Shown piece by piece: positions 55,355 to 64,000 of a DNA stretch of 64,000 nt (positions are counted from its first letter, which is position 1; each line of letters starts with the position of its first letter). The notes beneath the pieces are model-generated. The model did no database searches, was not told the DNA's origin, and saw nothing but the letters and a program-made list of their open reading frames with translations. The position numbers and the translations under genes are program-made. The stretch comes from Nocardia sp. NBC_00565 (GTDB lineage: Bacteria; Actinomycetota; Actinomycetes; Mycobacteriales; Mycobacteriaceae), in the NCBI RefSeq assembly GCF_036345915.1, contig NZ_CP107785.1, forward strand, positions 9,486,001 through 9,550,000. Reading direction: 5' to 3'.

Positions 55355-56386
55355 TCACCGATTCCGGTGTGCCACAACGTCGGCCAATGCGATCAGATCG
55401 CCGGCGCGCCCCCGATCGCGCAGTACGCCGATCGCCTCCGCCATCTTCTGGTCGGCGTACTGCTGCGCCGAGCGCCGTCCACCCGCTGCCTCGACCAAAT
55501 CCATCGCTCGACCGATATCCGCAGGGCTCATCGGGATATCGGAGTCGTACAGCTGGGCCAACTCCACAGCAGCGTCCGTGCCCGATGCCAATGCGGCCAC
55601 CACGGGCAGGGATCGCTTGCGGCGGGCCAGGTCGTTGCCTGCGGGTTTGCCGGTCACGGCCGGGTCACCCCAGATTCCGATCAGGTCGTCGGCGAACTGG
55701 AACGCCAACCCGAGCTGCCGTCCGAAGCGATCCATCGCCGCCACCGTCGCCTCATCTGCTCCGGCGCACAGGGCGCCCAGTGCACCCGCGCTTCCCATCA
55801 GCGCTCCGGTCTTGCCCTCCGCCATCCGCAGGTACTGCTCCACCGAGACTGTCCTGCGAGTTTCGAATGAGCAATCCTCGTGTTGGCCGCGACACATCTC
55901 GATCACCGCCGCCGCCAACCGGACCAGTGCGTCATCCAGCACGGTCTTCGGCATCCCGGTTACCAGCACCGGGATCGCCAGCGCGTGCAGGGCCGCACCA
56001 AGCAGGATCGCGTCCGCAGTCCCCCACACTTTCCAGATGGTCGCGCGCCCCCGCCGCACGGGATCGGCGTCCATCACGTCGTCGTGAATCAGGGAGAAGT
56101 TGTGCACCAACTCGACCGCGGCCGCCGCGTGCACGGCCGTTGCCGGGCGAGCGCCAGTTGCGGTGGACGCGGCGATCACTATTGCCGCTCGCAACGACTT
56201 TCCGGGATCACCCGTCGCCGGGGCCCCGGTGACATCCCACCATCCGAAGTGATAGCCCGCCATCCGGCGCAGCGGCTCCGGTAGCGAACCGACCGACTCC
56301 CGCAGCACCGGCTCGCACATCTGGCGAGCCAGCGTCAATAGTTCGGCGGCCCGGTTGTAACCCGTCGTCGAAACACCGGTCACCAT
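55355..56386 (-). CDS. Polyprenyl diphosphate synthase
   Basis: The protein has 343 residues, a full isoprenyl diphosphate synthase. The first Asp-rich motif HDDVMDADPVRRG (101-113) and second FADDLIGIWGD (231-241) bind magnesium and the diphosphates, and residues before the first motif set chain length; Phe and Ser there (HNFSLI) suggest a short to medium product such as FPP or GGPP. It condenses IPP with allylic diphosphate in the cytoplasm. It is the last gene of the minus-strand terpene operon, starting 17 bases after the P450 stop, so it would supply the cyclases. The N-terminal region lacks the long disordered extension that targets such enzymes to encapsulins, and no encapsulin gene is in view. 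Confidence 0.92.
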   Translation of the reverse strand: MVTGVSTTGYNRAAELLTLARQMCEPVLRESVGSLPEPLRRMAGYHFGWWDVTGAPATGDPGKSLRAAIVIAASTATGARPATAVHAAAAVELVHNFSLIHDDVMDADPVRRGRATIWKVWGTADAILLGAALHALAIPVLVTGMPKTVLDDALVRLAAAVIEMCRGQHEDCSFETRRTVSVEQYLRMAEGKTGALMGSAGALGALCAGADEATVAAMDRFGRQLGLAFQFADDLIGIWGDPAVTGKPAGNDLARRKRSLPVVAALASGTDAAVELAQLYDSDIPMSPADIGRAMDLVEAAGGRRSAQQYADQKMAEAIGVLRDRGRAGDLIALADVVAHRNR

Positions 56387-56403
56387 CGACGAATCCGCTG
56401 TTC

Positions 56404-57750
56404 TCAGTGCCGTGCCGTGACCCGCATACGCAGGTCTCGGGGCCGCAGCACTGTGCTGATGACCGGGCGCACGTCCCCGCCGGGAACGGGCTGCAGCCGC
56501 CAGCGGGCGGTGATGGTGGCCAGCGCGATGGTGGCTTCGGCGAGACCGAAGACATCACCGATGCATTTGCGGGCGGCCGCGCTGAACGGGATAAACGCGG
56601 TGCGGGGTATTGCGGCGCGTTCGTCGCTCCAGCGGTCGGGATCGAAACGTTCCGGATTCTCGTAGAGATCGCCGCGGTGGTGGATGAGGTAGGGACTGTA
56701 GATGACGGTGGTGCCGCTCGGCAGGAAATATCCGCCGAGCCAGGTATCGGCGGATACGGTGCGGGTGAGTATCCAGACGGGCGGATACAACCGAAGAGCC
56801 TCGGAGACAATGTGCCCTGTCAGCTCTAGTTGGGATAACTGCTCGTAGCGGGCGGGGCCGCCTGCCAGGACTCGGTCGACCTCACTGTGCAGCCGCCGCT
56901 CGATATCGGGATGCTCGGCGATCAAGTGCAGCGCCCAGGTCAATGCGTTGCCCGTGGTCTCCGCTCCGGCAATGAAGAAGATCATGAGCTGATCGCTGAT
57001 TTCGGTTTCGCTCAACACCCCTTCTCCGTCGTCGCGGGTAGCCATGAGCGCCGACAGCAGATCGCCGTAATCGGTGGTGTCCGTGCGGCGGCGCACGACG
57101 AGATCGTCGAGCGCCGCCCGCATACGCCGACCCGCAAGGGCGTAGCGGCGGTTGCCCGCGGTCGGCAGGCGGCTCAATGCGGATGGCAGGACCGTCCTGC
57201 TCAGAATCCCATCGGCGATGACGGGAACATCGGTCAGGGTTTCTTCCATGACCGACGGTGCGAGCTCGCCGGAGAACATGGTCTTCATGACAATTTTGAT
57301 GGTGAGCTCCGACATTTTCACCGGCAGATCGAAGATCTGCCCGTTGCTCCACTGCCTCGTCATGTTGTCGACCTGATCGGTCATGACATTCCCGTAGCCC
57401 GCGAGGCGGGTGCGGGCAAATGTCGGCTGGGTCATGCGCCGTTGGCGGCGATGCTCGTTATGCGGGCAGGTGACCAGGTTATTACCTATTATCCGCCGCC
57501 CGCTCGTGAACACGGGCCCGCCTTTGTCGAAGATTTGATCTTGTTGCAGAACTTGCGCGGTCAATTCCGGATCGCATATCACCACCGCGCGTAGCGGACC
57601 TATGCGGATTTCCGCCAGGTCGCTGTCGCCATTGGCCAGTGTGGTCAGGAATGCGAGTGGATCACGCAGCAGCGATACGGCGTGTCCGAGCAGCGGCAGC
57701 GCTGCGGCCGCACGGGGAATCGGCTGCGCGGCAGCCTGGTCTAGTGCCAT
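56404..57750 (-). CDS. Cytochrome P450, terpene-cluster type
   Basis: The protein has 448 residues. It opens with PRAAAALPLLGHAVSLLRDPLAF, as in the PtlI-like P450s of terpene clusters. The I-helix reads FFIAGAETTGNALTW, the ExxR pair lies in SEALRLYPPVW and the heme loop is FIPFSAAARKCIGD with Cys396. The normally conserved Gly four residues before Cys (FxxGxRxCxG) is Ala392, an unusual change that other active P450s tolerate only rarely. It is 13 bases after the terpene synthase stop, so the two are cotranscribed. It likely hydroxylates or oxidises the cyclised terpene. No redox partner is encoded nearby. Confidence 0.92.
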   Translation of the reverse strand: MALDQAAAQPIPRAAAALPLLGHAVSLLRDPLAFLTTLANGDSDLAEIRIGPLRAVVICDPELTAQVLQQDQIFDKGGPVFTSGRRIIGNNLVTCPHNEHRRQRRMTQPTFARTRLAGYGNVMTDQVDNMTRQWSNGQIFDLPVKMSELTIKIVMKTMFSGELAPSVMEETLTDVPVIADGILSRTVLPSALSRLPTAGNRRYALAGRRMRAALDDLVVRRRTDTTDYGDLLSALMATRDDGEGVLSETEISDQLMIFFIAGAETTGNALTWALHLIAEHPDIERRLHSEVDRVLAGGPARYEQLSQLELTGHIVSEALRLYPPVWILTRTVSADTWLGGYFLPSGTTVIYSPYLIHHRGDLYENPERFDPDRWSDERAAIPRTAFIPFSAAARKCIGDVFGLAEATIALATITARWRLQPVPGGDVRPVISTVLRPRDLRMRVTARH

Positions 57751-57763
57751 GGATCAGCTCTTT

Positions 57764-58816
57764 CTATGCGGTGATTATGAAAGTTTCCCAGGCGCGCCAG
57801 TATCTGGGCGTCACGATATGCCACTCGTAACTTCCCGACATCCACCGGTCGAGCCCGTGAATGAATGCTCGGCAGGCGGGACTGCGTTCCTGCATAAGCC
57901 TTTCGGCGAGCAGCCAGAAATCGTCGTAGGCCTGCTGCGTGCGCTTGCCGGTTTCGGTGATCGCCTCCGGCAGCGTCATGCCCTGCGCCTGCAGTATCAA
58001 GGGATAGTTCCAGAACACCGGCTCCTGCGCGAGTTCCATCGGTAGGCTGAAAATATCGTTGACCCAGGAGATGATGTCGTTCGCCTGCTCGGCGAGCCGT
58101 TGGACGTCTTCGCGCTGCCATTCCGCATCCGACATGTGGATGCCGATGCTGGGTTCTATGAAGGCGACAGCCATTGGCACACCGGAAATTCCGCGGCGCA
58201 GGATCTCATACTCATGGAGTGTGGGAACGGTGTCGCTCGCACGCATGACGCTCTGCGGGATCAAAGCCTCCAGAAATCTGACCCCTGCCGCCGCGAATCG
58301 CCTACCAGATTGTGCCCCGTGATCTGCTACGAGCCGTCGGGCCAGGTCGACATATGCCCGTTCCGGGGCGCTCGTCGCCACCGTTTCCCCGCGCACGACG
58401 GATACGAAATGGTCGATGAGCGGTGTGATGATCTCCGGTCCGCTGGCCGTCTTATCGACAACGAGATCGTCGACGAGCCATAGCCAATGAAAGAAATCCG
58501 ATATCAACCGTAGGGTCTCCAGAGGTGTCTGCGGATCGTGTGTCAGTCCGCCGAAGGTCCCGAATTGTGCGGCGGCTGCCGCTCTGCGGATATCGTCGTC
58601 GGTGATCAGTTGAAATTCTTCGGCCCACAGCAGCGATCCGGAATTGAGAGCGTCGGATCGGGGTTGCTGCTGCGCCGCAGTGCGATAGTGGAATTGTGGA
58701 AGGAGCACGGTTGCCTCATCGAGATCGAACGAAGAATCAGGTGCAATGACAGAGAATAATCCGCGCGAATGGAGCCCTCTGGCGATGCAGGGCCCTCCTG
58801 GCGGCATATTGATCAA
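57764..58816 (-). CDS. Class I terpene synthase
   Basis: The protein has 350 residues. The Asp-rich motif DDLVVD (116-121) and the NSE triad NDIFSLPME (253-261) bind the magnesium cluster; a terminal RY pair (TPRYWRAW) near residue 340 closes the active site. This is the signature of bacterial class I cyclases acting on geranyl, farnesyl or geranylgeranyl diphosphate. The first 35 residues before LLPQFHYRTAAQQ are unlike the family and the true start may be inside them. It starts 40 bases after the fusion enzyme stops. Its product cannot be predicted. Confidence 0.93.
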   Translation of the reverse strand: MINMPPGGPCIARGLHSRGLFSVIAPDSSFDLDEATVLLPQFHYRTAAQQQPRSDALNSGSLLWAEEFQLITDDDIRRAAAAAQFGTFGGLTHDPQTPLETLRLISDFFHWLWLVDDLVVDKTASGPEIITPLIDHFVSVVRGETVATSAPERAYVDLARRLVADHGAQSGRRFAAAGVRFLEALIPQSVMRASDTVPTLHEYEILRRGISGVPMAVAFIEPSIGIHMSDAEWQREDVQRLAEQANDIISWVNDIFSLPMELAQEPVFWNYPLILQAQGMTLPEAITETGKRTQQAYDDFWLLAERLMQERSPACRAFIHGLDRWMSGSYEWHIVTPRYWRAWETFIITA

Positions 58817-58856
58817 CCGATAGTTTCACCCCGAACGTGCCAATAGTCGGTGCATG

Positions 58857-61079
58857 TCAGTTCTGCACCAGCAACGACTCGGGAGAGCGCAACAGCAGGC
58901 CGGTCTCTTTCGGCGTGAAGCCCTCGGCCCATCGCAGCCGAGCAAAGGTGTCGAGCAGGACCTTGGTGCCGGTTTCGGCTATCGCGCGCGCCAAGTGGGA
59001 ACCGAGGCAGAAATGTCGGCCTGCGCCGAAGGACACGTGGGTAGCGGCGGCGTTGAATTCTCGGTCGACAGCGCCGTCGGTGCGTCCTGGTGAAAACAGG
59101 TCGGGGTCGGTGAACCGGCGTGGGTCGCGGTTGGCTGCACCGAGCAGGCATATCACCGTTGCGTTCGCCGGGATCACCCCGGAGGGCAGCGCGATTTCGG
59201 TGGTGGTCTGGCGGGTCGCGGAGTGGAAAGGCGGGTTGCGCCGGAGCGATTCGGCCCATGCCGCCGAGATGAGGTGCGGGTCGGTGCGGGCTGCTGCCAG
59301 GTGATCGGGATGGTCGATCAGGTTGGCCAGTAGTGATGCCATTGCCTTGTCGGTGGTCTCTCCGCCGGCGAGCAGGGTGCCGCAGTATCCCTTGATCGTA
59401 TCGTCGGACAGCAGCTGACCGTCGATTCGATACTGACAGAGGATCGACAACAGGTCGTCCCCCGGCTGGTCGCGACGTGCCGCGATGTGCGGGGCGAGGT
59501 AGGCGAACAACGCTGCGCCCGCGGCCATTCCGGCAGCCAGGATGGTCGGCTCCTGGCGGGCATTGGTCACATAGGCGAACCCGGTCTCGTACCATTCCTG
59601 CAACTGGGCCGCGTCTTGCGCGGGCAGACCGAGAGCGGCCACCACGACGTCGCGCGTCAGCTGCTTGCAGTAATCCTGCACCAAGTCGGCTCGGCCCCGC
59701 TGGTCGAGTTGGACACGAACGCGGGCGGCCAAGTCATGAGCGGCGGTGTGAATGGTGCGATCCAGTGTGGCCAATCCACGGCCGCGCAGCGCCGGTATCA
59801 CTGCCGTCCGATGGGCGGTGTGTTCACGTCCTTCCATCTGAAAGACAGTGCGCCCGAGCATCGGAGCCAATTGCCAGGAATAGTTGCGTGAGCTGAACCG
59901 TGGGTCGCACAGGGCGAATCGCACATCCTCGTACCGGCTGAGCAACCAGGCGTCGACGGGTTCGTCATGGACAACGGGAAACTCGTCTCGCAGGAGGCGG
60001 TACATCGTGTAGGGGTCACGTTCGAACCCGGCCATCAGCAGGCTGGGCGGGGTGGACCGGGTACTGATCCTCTCTCGTGTCGTCGCCGATGCCCCGGTCG
60101 CGTGCTGCCAGTGGTAGCGGCTGGTCGTCCGGTGCCAGTCCAGACACAGCTGCATGGTGGCCTGCAGGCGATCGGCGAAGCTTTCCAGCGACCGAGCTTG
60201 CGCAACGGAGGCGATGCGCGATAATTCACCGCGTATCGTGATGAATTCGGCGATCCGATCGTGGATCATTGCCCCGGCGGTGTCGAGGGCATCCTGCCAG
60301 GAGCCACCACGGTCCCGGCGTAACAGGATGGCCAGATTGGCGGGTTCTTCTAGTGCCAGGTCCTTCTCGACCGAGAACACATCGTTGGTCCAGGCTGCGA
60401 CATCCCCCGCGCAGGCCCGCAACCGCGTCACAAGGGCGCCGGTGGCCCCCGCCGTCGGTAGCCAGAGACCATCGACGATCTCGATCAGGTCGAAAAACAC
60501 GTCGGCGCCGAACAGATCGCGACGCAGCTCGAGGTAGTCATTAAGGTCGAGATCGCGCTCACCGCGATGATGGGCCTGCATGGCACACTGCGCATCCAGG
60601 TGTCGGATGACATGTCCGGCGAGCCGTCCGCTCGCGGCGGAACCGGCGGGCCCGCCGGTTCGTGGCCACAGATCGTCGGCCAACGTCCGAAGCATCGGAT
60701 CGGTGGCGATGGTGCTGACAACTCTGGGCTCGACGATCGCCCTGACCGACCTGGCGAACTCTTCGAGTACGCCGTCGGAAGCCCAGGGGCCGTTGTCGAT
60801 GCGGTCGTCCAACAGCAACATCCACAGGAACCAGTCGAGCAGCACCGAGGCATGTTCCGCGTCCGCGCTTCCCGTCATGCCGATGCCGAGGTCGAGTAGA
60901 TCGGAGTTCTGCAGCCGGGCGGCGCCACGGAGTCCGACGATCCCCTGCCGTTGCGCCCATGCGCAAGTCCCGGCTCGCAGTTCCGCGGCGTCCGCCCGCA
61001 CCTGCGCCGCTCGAAACGGGAACACCAGTGACGGCAGTTCGAATTCGGCGATTTCGGAAACGTTCGCGTTGACGCTCAT
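58857..61079 (-). CDS. Terpene synthase-cytochrome P450 fusion enzyme
   Basis: One 740-residue frame encodes two complete modules. Residues 1-335 are a class I terpene synthase: LLLDDRID (88-95), TNDVFSVEKD (231-240) and TSRYHW (319-324, the RY pair). A short linker (about 330-345, ASATTRERISTR) leads to a P450 starting SLLMAGFERDPYTMYRLL. The P450 has LLAGGETTDKA (569-579), ESLRR (Glu610, Arg613) and VSFGAGRHFCLG with Cys691. All catalytic motifs of both halves are present, so a real bifunctional protein is likely, not a pseudogene or sequencing join. It would cyclise a prenyl diphosphate and oxidise the product on one chain. It leads the operon with the second synthase, P450 and prenyl synthase. 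Confidence 0.93.
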   Translation of the reverse strand: MSVNANVSEIAEFELPSLVFPFRAAQVRADAAELRAGTCAWAQRQGIVGLRGAARLQNSDLLDLGIGMTGSADAEHASVLLDWFLWMLLLDDRIDNGPWASDGVLEEFARSVRAIVEPRVVSTIATDPMLRTLADDLWPRTGGPAGSAASGRLAGHVIRHLDAQCAMQAHHRGERDLDLNDYLELRRDLFGADVFFDLIEIVDGLWLPTAGATGALVTRLRACAGDVAAWTNDVFSVEKDLALEEPANLAILLRRDRGGSWQDALDTAGAMIHDRIAEFITIRGELSRIASVAQARSLESFADRLQATMQLCLDWHRTTSRYHWQHATGASATTRERISTRSTPPSLLMAGFERDPYTMYRLLRDEFPVVHDEPVDAWLLSRYEDVRFALCDPRFSSRNYSWQLAPMLGRTVFQMEGREHTAHRTAVIPALRGRGLATLDRTIHTAAHDLAARVRVQLDQRGRADLVQDYCKQLTRDVVVAALGLPAQDAAQLQEWYETGFAYVTNARQEPTILAAGMAAGAALFAYLAPHIAARRDQPGDDLLSILCQYRIDGQLLSDDTIKGYCGTLLAGGETTDKAMASLLANLIDHPDHLAAARTDPHLISAAWAESLRRNPPFHSATRQTTTEIALPSGVIPANATVICLLGAANRDPRRFTDPDLFSPGRTDGAVDREFNAAATHVSFGAGRHFCLGSHLARAIAETGTKVLLDTFARLRWAEGFTPKETGLLLRSPESLLVQN

Positions 61080-61414
61080 GCGGTGGTCCTAGGGCTACGT
61101 GGAGGCGTTTTGGCGCGCCATGCCAGGAAGTTTGTCAAATTATTGCATTTGCCATGACTATGCCCAGCTGTCAAATACTCCCATGGGCGGGAATGGACTG
61201 GATCAAAAGTGTTACGGCTAAATTAAGTCTTAACATTCAGATAGATTTCCCATCGGTGTTATCCACGCAAACGACCGAGGTGAGGTTGACGACGAGGCGC
61301 GTACGGCGCCGTGAGCATGGCCCAGATGCCATCCGAAACCACTTGGAAACATTAACGTCGCACCGAGGGGCGGGAATTGCGGCGGGTACCTGCCTCGGGG
61401 ACCATTGGTCCTGG
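61080..61414. other. Promoter region of the terpene operon
   Basis: This stretch is AT-richer than the window and lies before the minus-strand fusion gene. Two minus-strand TTGACA hexamers (61133-61138 and 61169-61174) could serve as -35 elements, but no convincing -10 is found at the standard spacing. No gene is supported. Confidence 0.5.
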
Positions 61415-62251
61415 CTATCGCCGACCGTTGCGGTGATCCGACATCGCAATGCGGATCGCGGCGGCGAAGGCATCCGGGGCCTCGATGTGTACAAGGTGGC
61501 CCGCATCGGGAATCATCTCGGTGCGGATCGACGGCACGGCGAGGGTGATCCGCTGATGCACCTTATGGAAGAAGACATCGCTGTTCGCGCCGATCAGGAA
61601 CGTGACGGGAACTTCGATGTCGCTGATCCTGCGGATCGGGAAGTGCTCGAACATTGCACCGAACGGGTGTGGGTCGAGCTCGGCCAGGATGTTGCTCGCG
61701 TGGGCACGGATCATGTTCTGCTCGTGCTCGGGCAGCGCCTGGAACGACTCATCGCCGGCCACGAAGCGGAAGAAGATCTCGGCGCTCTTTTCGGGCTTAC
61801 CGCGTAGCTGGGCCCATTTGGCCCTTCCGATCATGCGCAGCGTACCGGCCGTCGGATGCCGCAGACCGTGCAGCGGAGGCTCCACCACAATCAGTCGCTG
61901 CACCAAATCGGGATGGTCGGCGGTCAGTGCCAGCGCGATATTGGCGCCCGAGCTCCAACCGACAACGGTGGCCGGTCTCGCGGCCACCTGCTCGAGCATG
62001 AATACCGCATCGGCCACATGTTGGCGGTAGTCGCGCACCGGCGAGTGCGTCGACGCGCCGTAACCGCGGCGATCGTAGGCGATGACGCGGTGTCCGTCCG
62101 CCGCCAGGTCAGCGATCGTCCGACCCCAGATCGCGGCCGGTACGCCGGACCCGTGGATCAGCAGCAACGGTTCTCCGGATCCGCGTACTTCGTAGGAAAG
62201 GTCTACCCCTTCATGGGCGAGCAGCATATGCGCCGAGTCCTTTCCGGTCAT
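61415..62251 (-). CDS. Alpha/beta hydrolase
   Basis: From the ATG at 62251 (MTGKDSAHMLLAHEG) the product is 278 residues, a standard alpha/beta hydrolase. The oxyanion-turn strand LLLIHGSG, nucleophile elbow VVGWSSGANIAL (a GxSxG with the second Ser as nucleophile), and the closing His in AGHLVHIEAPDAF are all visible, with a helical cap between. It should cleave an ester, epoxide or similar bond, in the cytoplasm. It is 335 bases upstream of the terpene operon on the same strand and could act on its product, or be unrelated. An upstream extension to 62398 is not homologous. Confidence 0.85.
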   Translation of the reverse strand: MTGKDSAHMLLAHEGVDLSYEVRGSGEPLLLIHGSGVPAAIWGRTIADLAADGHRVIAYDRRGYGASTHSPVRDYRQHVADAVFMLEQVAARPATVVGWSSGANIALALTADHPDLVQRLIVVEPPLHGLRHPTAGTLRMIGRAKWAQLRGKPEKSAEIFFRFVAGDESFQALPEHEQNMIRAHASNILAELDPHPFGAMFEHFPIRRISDIEVPVTFLIGANSDVFFHKVHQRITLAVPSIRTEMIPDAGHLVHIEAPDAFAAAIRIAMSDHRNGRR

Positions 62252-62561
62252 TTTGGTTCGAGGTGACAGTGGTCTGCGCGACCTCAGATGTGGTGGCAGC
62301 CTATTCAGGGCTTCCGATCTCTCTATTGCCTCAGCTGGGAAGTTGCTCTCGTAATGCCTTCCATCGAGGCATCGAGGGAGTTCTGCGCTGATGTTCACCT
62401 GGAAAGAATGGATGACACATTGCTCGAGATATATGGAGATCTCGATGAGGCGCTGTACGCCGACGGTATTTCGCTTGACGTCGTTCTCTGCGCGCGCCGG
62501 GGAATTCCGCTGGAGTTCTCTAACAGCCGAAAGTTCCGGTTCGTATGGATACGCGAGCTAC
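62252..62561. other. Gap with uncertain frames
   Basis: A plus-strand frame (about 62288-62683) has a protein-like middle (MDDTLLEIYGDLDEALYADGISLDVVL) but overlaps the next minus-strand gene and matches no family. It may be a remnant. The hydrolase promoter must lie here. Confidence 0.35.
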
Positions 62562-63959
62562 TTATCGCCGCTGGAAGTGTTCCGCATCGGCCGCGACGGC
62601 GGGTGATCTCGCGCCGGGCGCGAACAACTCGAGGGCCTCGGGCATCGAGATATCGGGCTGGACGGCCGCCCCGCACAACGTAGCGATTTCGCCTGCGCGC
62701 CATCGGCCGATGCCGGCCATGGCATGTTGGCGGCGGGCCCGGTTGAGCATGTCGAGAGCGGACTCGGTCAACTCCGTGATGCCCTTGTCGTTCGGAACGG
62801 GGGCCGGGACGGCCGCTCCGGCCTCGTCTCGCTGTCGGCTGGGCTTGTAGAGATACTTCTTCGCAACCATCAAGTGGGCCGCCGACAAGCGCGCGTTGAG
62901 CTCCAGTAGCAAGTAGCACTCGCCGAGAGCTGGATGCCGACGTAGGGTCGCCGCCAACTCGTGGTCGGGCAGGGTGTTCAGATCGGCGGTGGACAGTCCG
63001 GCCTCGTCCAGCAAGACCCTGGGCAGCGAACGTCGTGCCGCGGCCTGGGTGACTATCGCTCGCTCGCTCGCCAGCAACCCGGCGTGTATCCGCTCGATGT
63101 GGCGCGTGTAGCCGGGCATCTGGATGCCGGTCATCAGGTCGCGCAGGATGAACTGAACGTCCTGTGGTCCGCTCGGCGGGACGTCACCGTGGTCCCAGTG
63201 CACCGCGTACTGGCGAAAAACATCCATGAAGTGAGCCACTGACAGAAATCCGCGCTCGTCGCCTCGATGGAAGTCCAGCAATAGCCGCCGAACACCCGCC
63301 AGCATCAGCCGTGCCGTGGCGAATCGATCGGCGACCTCACCGTGGCCCATGGTGGATGTCCCGCCGGTCCATATCGGTTGCAGGGCCGCGTTGGCGGCCA
63401 GCTCGAGCGTCTCGCAGCGCTTGAACAGCTCGATGATCAGCGTTTCGCCGATCTCCGCGGTGTAGGTGCGGATACGGCCGTCATCGAACACGCTGGGTTC
63501 TGTGCAGATGCGGCTGCCGCCCGAATACGCACTCATCTCCGGCGCGTTCCAGCGGATCAGGGACGCATAGGCATCCCGGTTCGGGTGACCGGTACCCGAA
63601 CCGGTGACGAGGGCGTTGAAGTAGGCCCGGAACGGTGTCGCGTTTTCGCCGACGCGGAGTCCTCGTAGGCTGTGGCCCGGATCGTGCCGTGCCAGGTCCA
63701 AATCCTGCTGCTGGCTATAGCAGGCGACCGAGGATCCGATAATGCCCAACTCGACGATCAGTCGTCGGGCCGCGCCGGCATCGATGCTGGCCGCCGTCGG
63801 CAAATGGGCAAGTGCCTGGTTAGCGAGACTGGTGAAGGTGAAGGCGTCCAATGAGCCTGCGATGACACGAGATCCGAGAGTGGGGAGCACGTCGAGTAGC
63901 CAGGCCGAGAACTCACCGCCTGGCTTCAGGGCAGAGTGTTCGTAGACCGCTTGTGCCAC
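62562..63959 (-). CDS. Unassigned 465-residue protein near terpene cluster
   Basis: The family is not recognised with confidence. The protein starts at GTG 63959 with an AGGA ribosome site. It is all-helical in style. Conserved-looking segments are SGSRICTEPSVFDDG, HWDHGDVPPSGPQDVQFIL, GIQMPGYTRHIERIHAGLL and LNARLSAAHLMVAKKYL. Several His residues near PPSGPQDVQF and in MVAKKYL-type helices would suit heme or metal binding. By gestalt it recalls the PrnB/indoleamine-dioxygenase-like (DUF1864) group, but this is a guess. No signal peptide or membrane segment is seen. It lies on the strand of the terpene genes and may be part of the same cluster, which could run past the window edge. Confidence 0.5.
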   Translation of the reverse strand: MAQAVYEHSALKPGGEFSAWLLDVLPTLGSRVIAGSLDAFTFTSLANQALAHLPTAASIDAGAARRLIVELGIIGSSVACYSQQQDLDLARHDPGHSLRGLRVGENATPFRAYFNALVTGSGTGHPNRDAYASLIRWNAPEMSAYSGGSRICTEPSVFDDGRIRTYTAEIGETLIIELFKRCETLELAANAALQPIWTGGTSTMGHGEVADRFATARLMLAGVRRLLLDFHRGDERGFLSVAHFMDVFRQYAVHWDHGDVPPSGPQDVQFILRDLMTGIQMPGYTRHIERIHAGLLASERAIVTQAAARRSLPRVLLDEAGLSTADLNTLPDHELAATLRRHPALGECYLLLELNARLSAAHLMVAKKYLYKPSRQRDEAGAAVPAPVPNDKGITELTESALDMLNRARRQHAMAGIGRWRAGEIATLCGAAVQPDISMPEALELFAPGARSPAVAADAEHFQRR

Positions 63960-64000
63960 GGTGGTATTCCTGTCGCCTATGCATAAACGACCTTGTCGCT

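Noticed and set aside
55355..56386. Polyprenyl synthase as encapsulin cargo
   Set aside because: No encapsulin shell gene is in the window and the long disordered N-terminal targeting segment is absent.

Overview
The window looks like chromosomal DNA of a Nocardia-type actinomycete (Mycobacteriales). The evidence is the high GC with strong third-position GC bias, a single-polypeptide type I fatty acid synthase followed by acpS, a carboxylic acid reductase that reads like the Nocardia/Mycobacterium enzymes, a PknK-like kinase, a DUF3618 protein, an L,D-transpeptidase lipoprotein and a soluble-scaffold lytic transglycosylase. The assignment is from recalled family resemblance, not a search.

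The left third (about 1-23 kb) is accessory DNA. A nucleotide- and NAD-flavoured island lies at 1.6-9.5 kb: a GlcG-like protein, an EEP-fold phosphoesterase coupled to a deoxynucleoside-kinase-like protein (+), and on the minus strand a SIR2-like protein, a STAND NTPase and a Nudix hydrolase, then a decayed IS5-family transposase, then a cupin coupled to a CYTH/TTM-like protein. SIR2 plus STAND is a recognised anti-phage theme; this exact neighbourhood is not one I can name. At 9.9-16.7 kb are a tiny membrane protein coupled to a universal stress protein, an NB-ARC/TPR protein with thirteen near-identical 42-residue repeats whose 5' end appears frame-broken, and a PGAP1/lipase-like hydrolase coupled to a 30-codon LysM micro-ORF. 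Decayed DNA with a desaturase fragment follows (16.7-19.3 kb), then an XRE-like regulator / ImmA-IrrE protease / MAB_1171c-like membrane protein / cytochrome P450 cassette (19.3-23.0 kb).

The middle (23.7-51 kb) is more core-like: tRNA-Leu with a 34-bp perfect palindrome beside its 3' end, the fas gene behind two matching 21-bp inverted repeats, acpS, a TetR regulator, a DUF7159-like membrane protein, an ABC-permease remnant, bcp, DUF3618, an excalibur protein, a pirin/MarR divergent pair, a lytic transglycosylase, a second MarR divergent from a cupin around a 16-bp palindrome, car, another pirin, and a kinase-NB-ARC-LuxR multidomain regulator.

The right end (51-64 kb) has a DoxX-like gene lacking a clear start, a DHFR-like protein, an integrase fragment abutting the 3' end of tRNA-Lys (an old integration site), an L,D-transpeptidase, and a tight minus-strand terpenoid operon: a single-polypeptide terpene synthase-cytochrome P450 fusion, a second terpene synthase, a stand-alone P450 and a polyprenyl diphosphate synthase. 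An alpha/beta hydrolase and an unassigned 465-residue protein lie upstream and may belong to the cluster. The prenyl synthase would make the substrate, the two cyclases would fold it, and the two P450 modules would oxidise it. The fusion enzyme is the most striking single object in the window.
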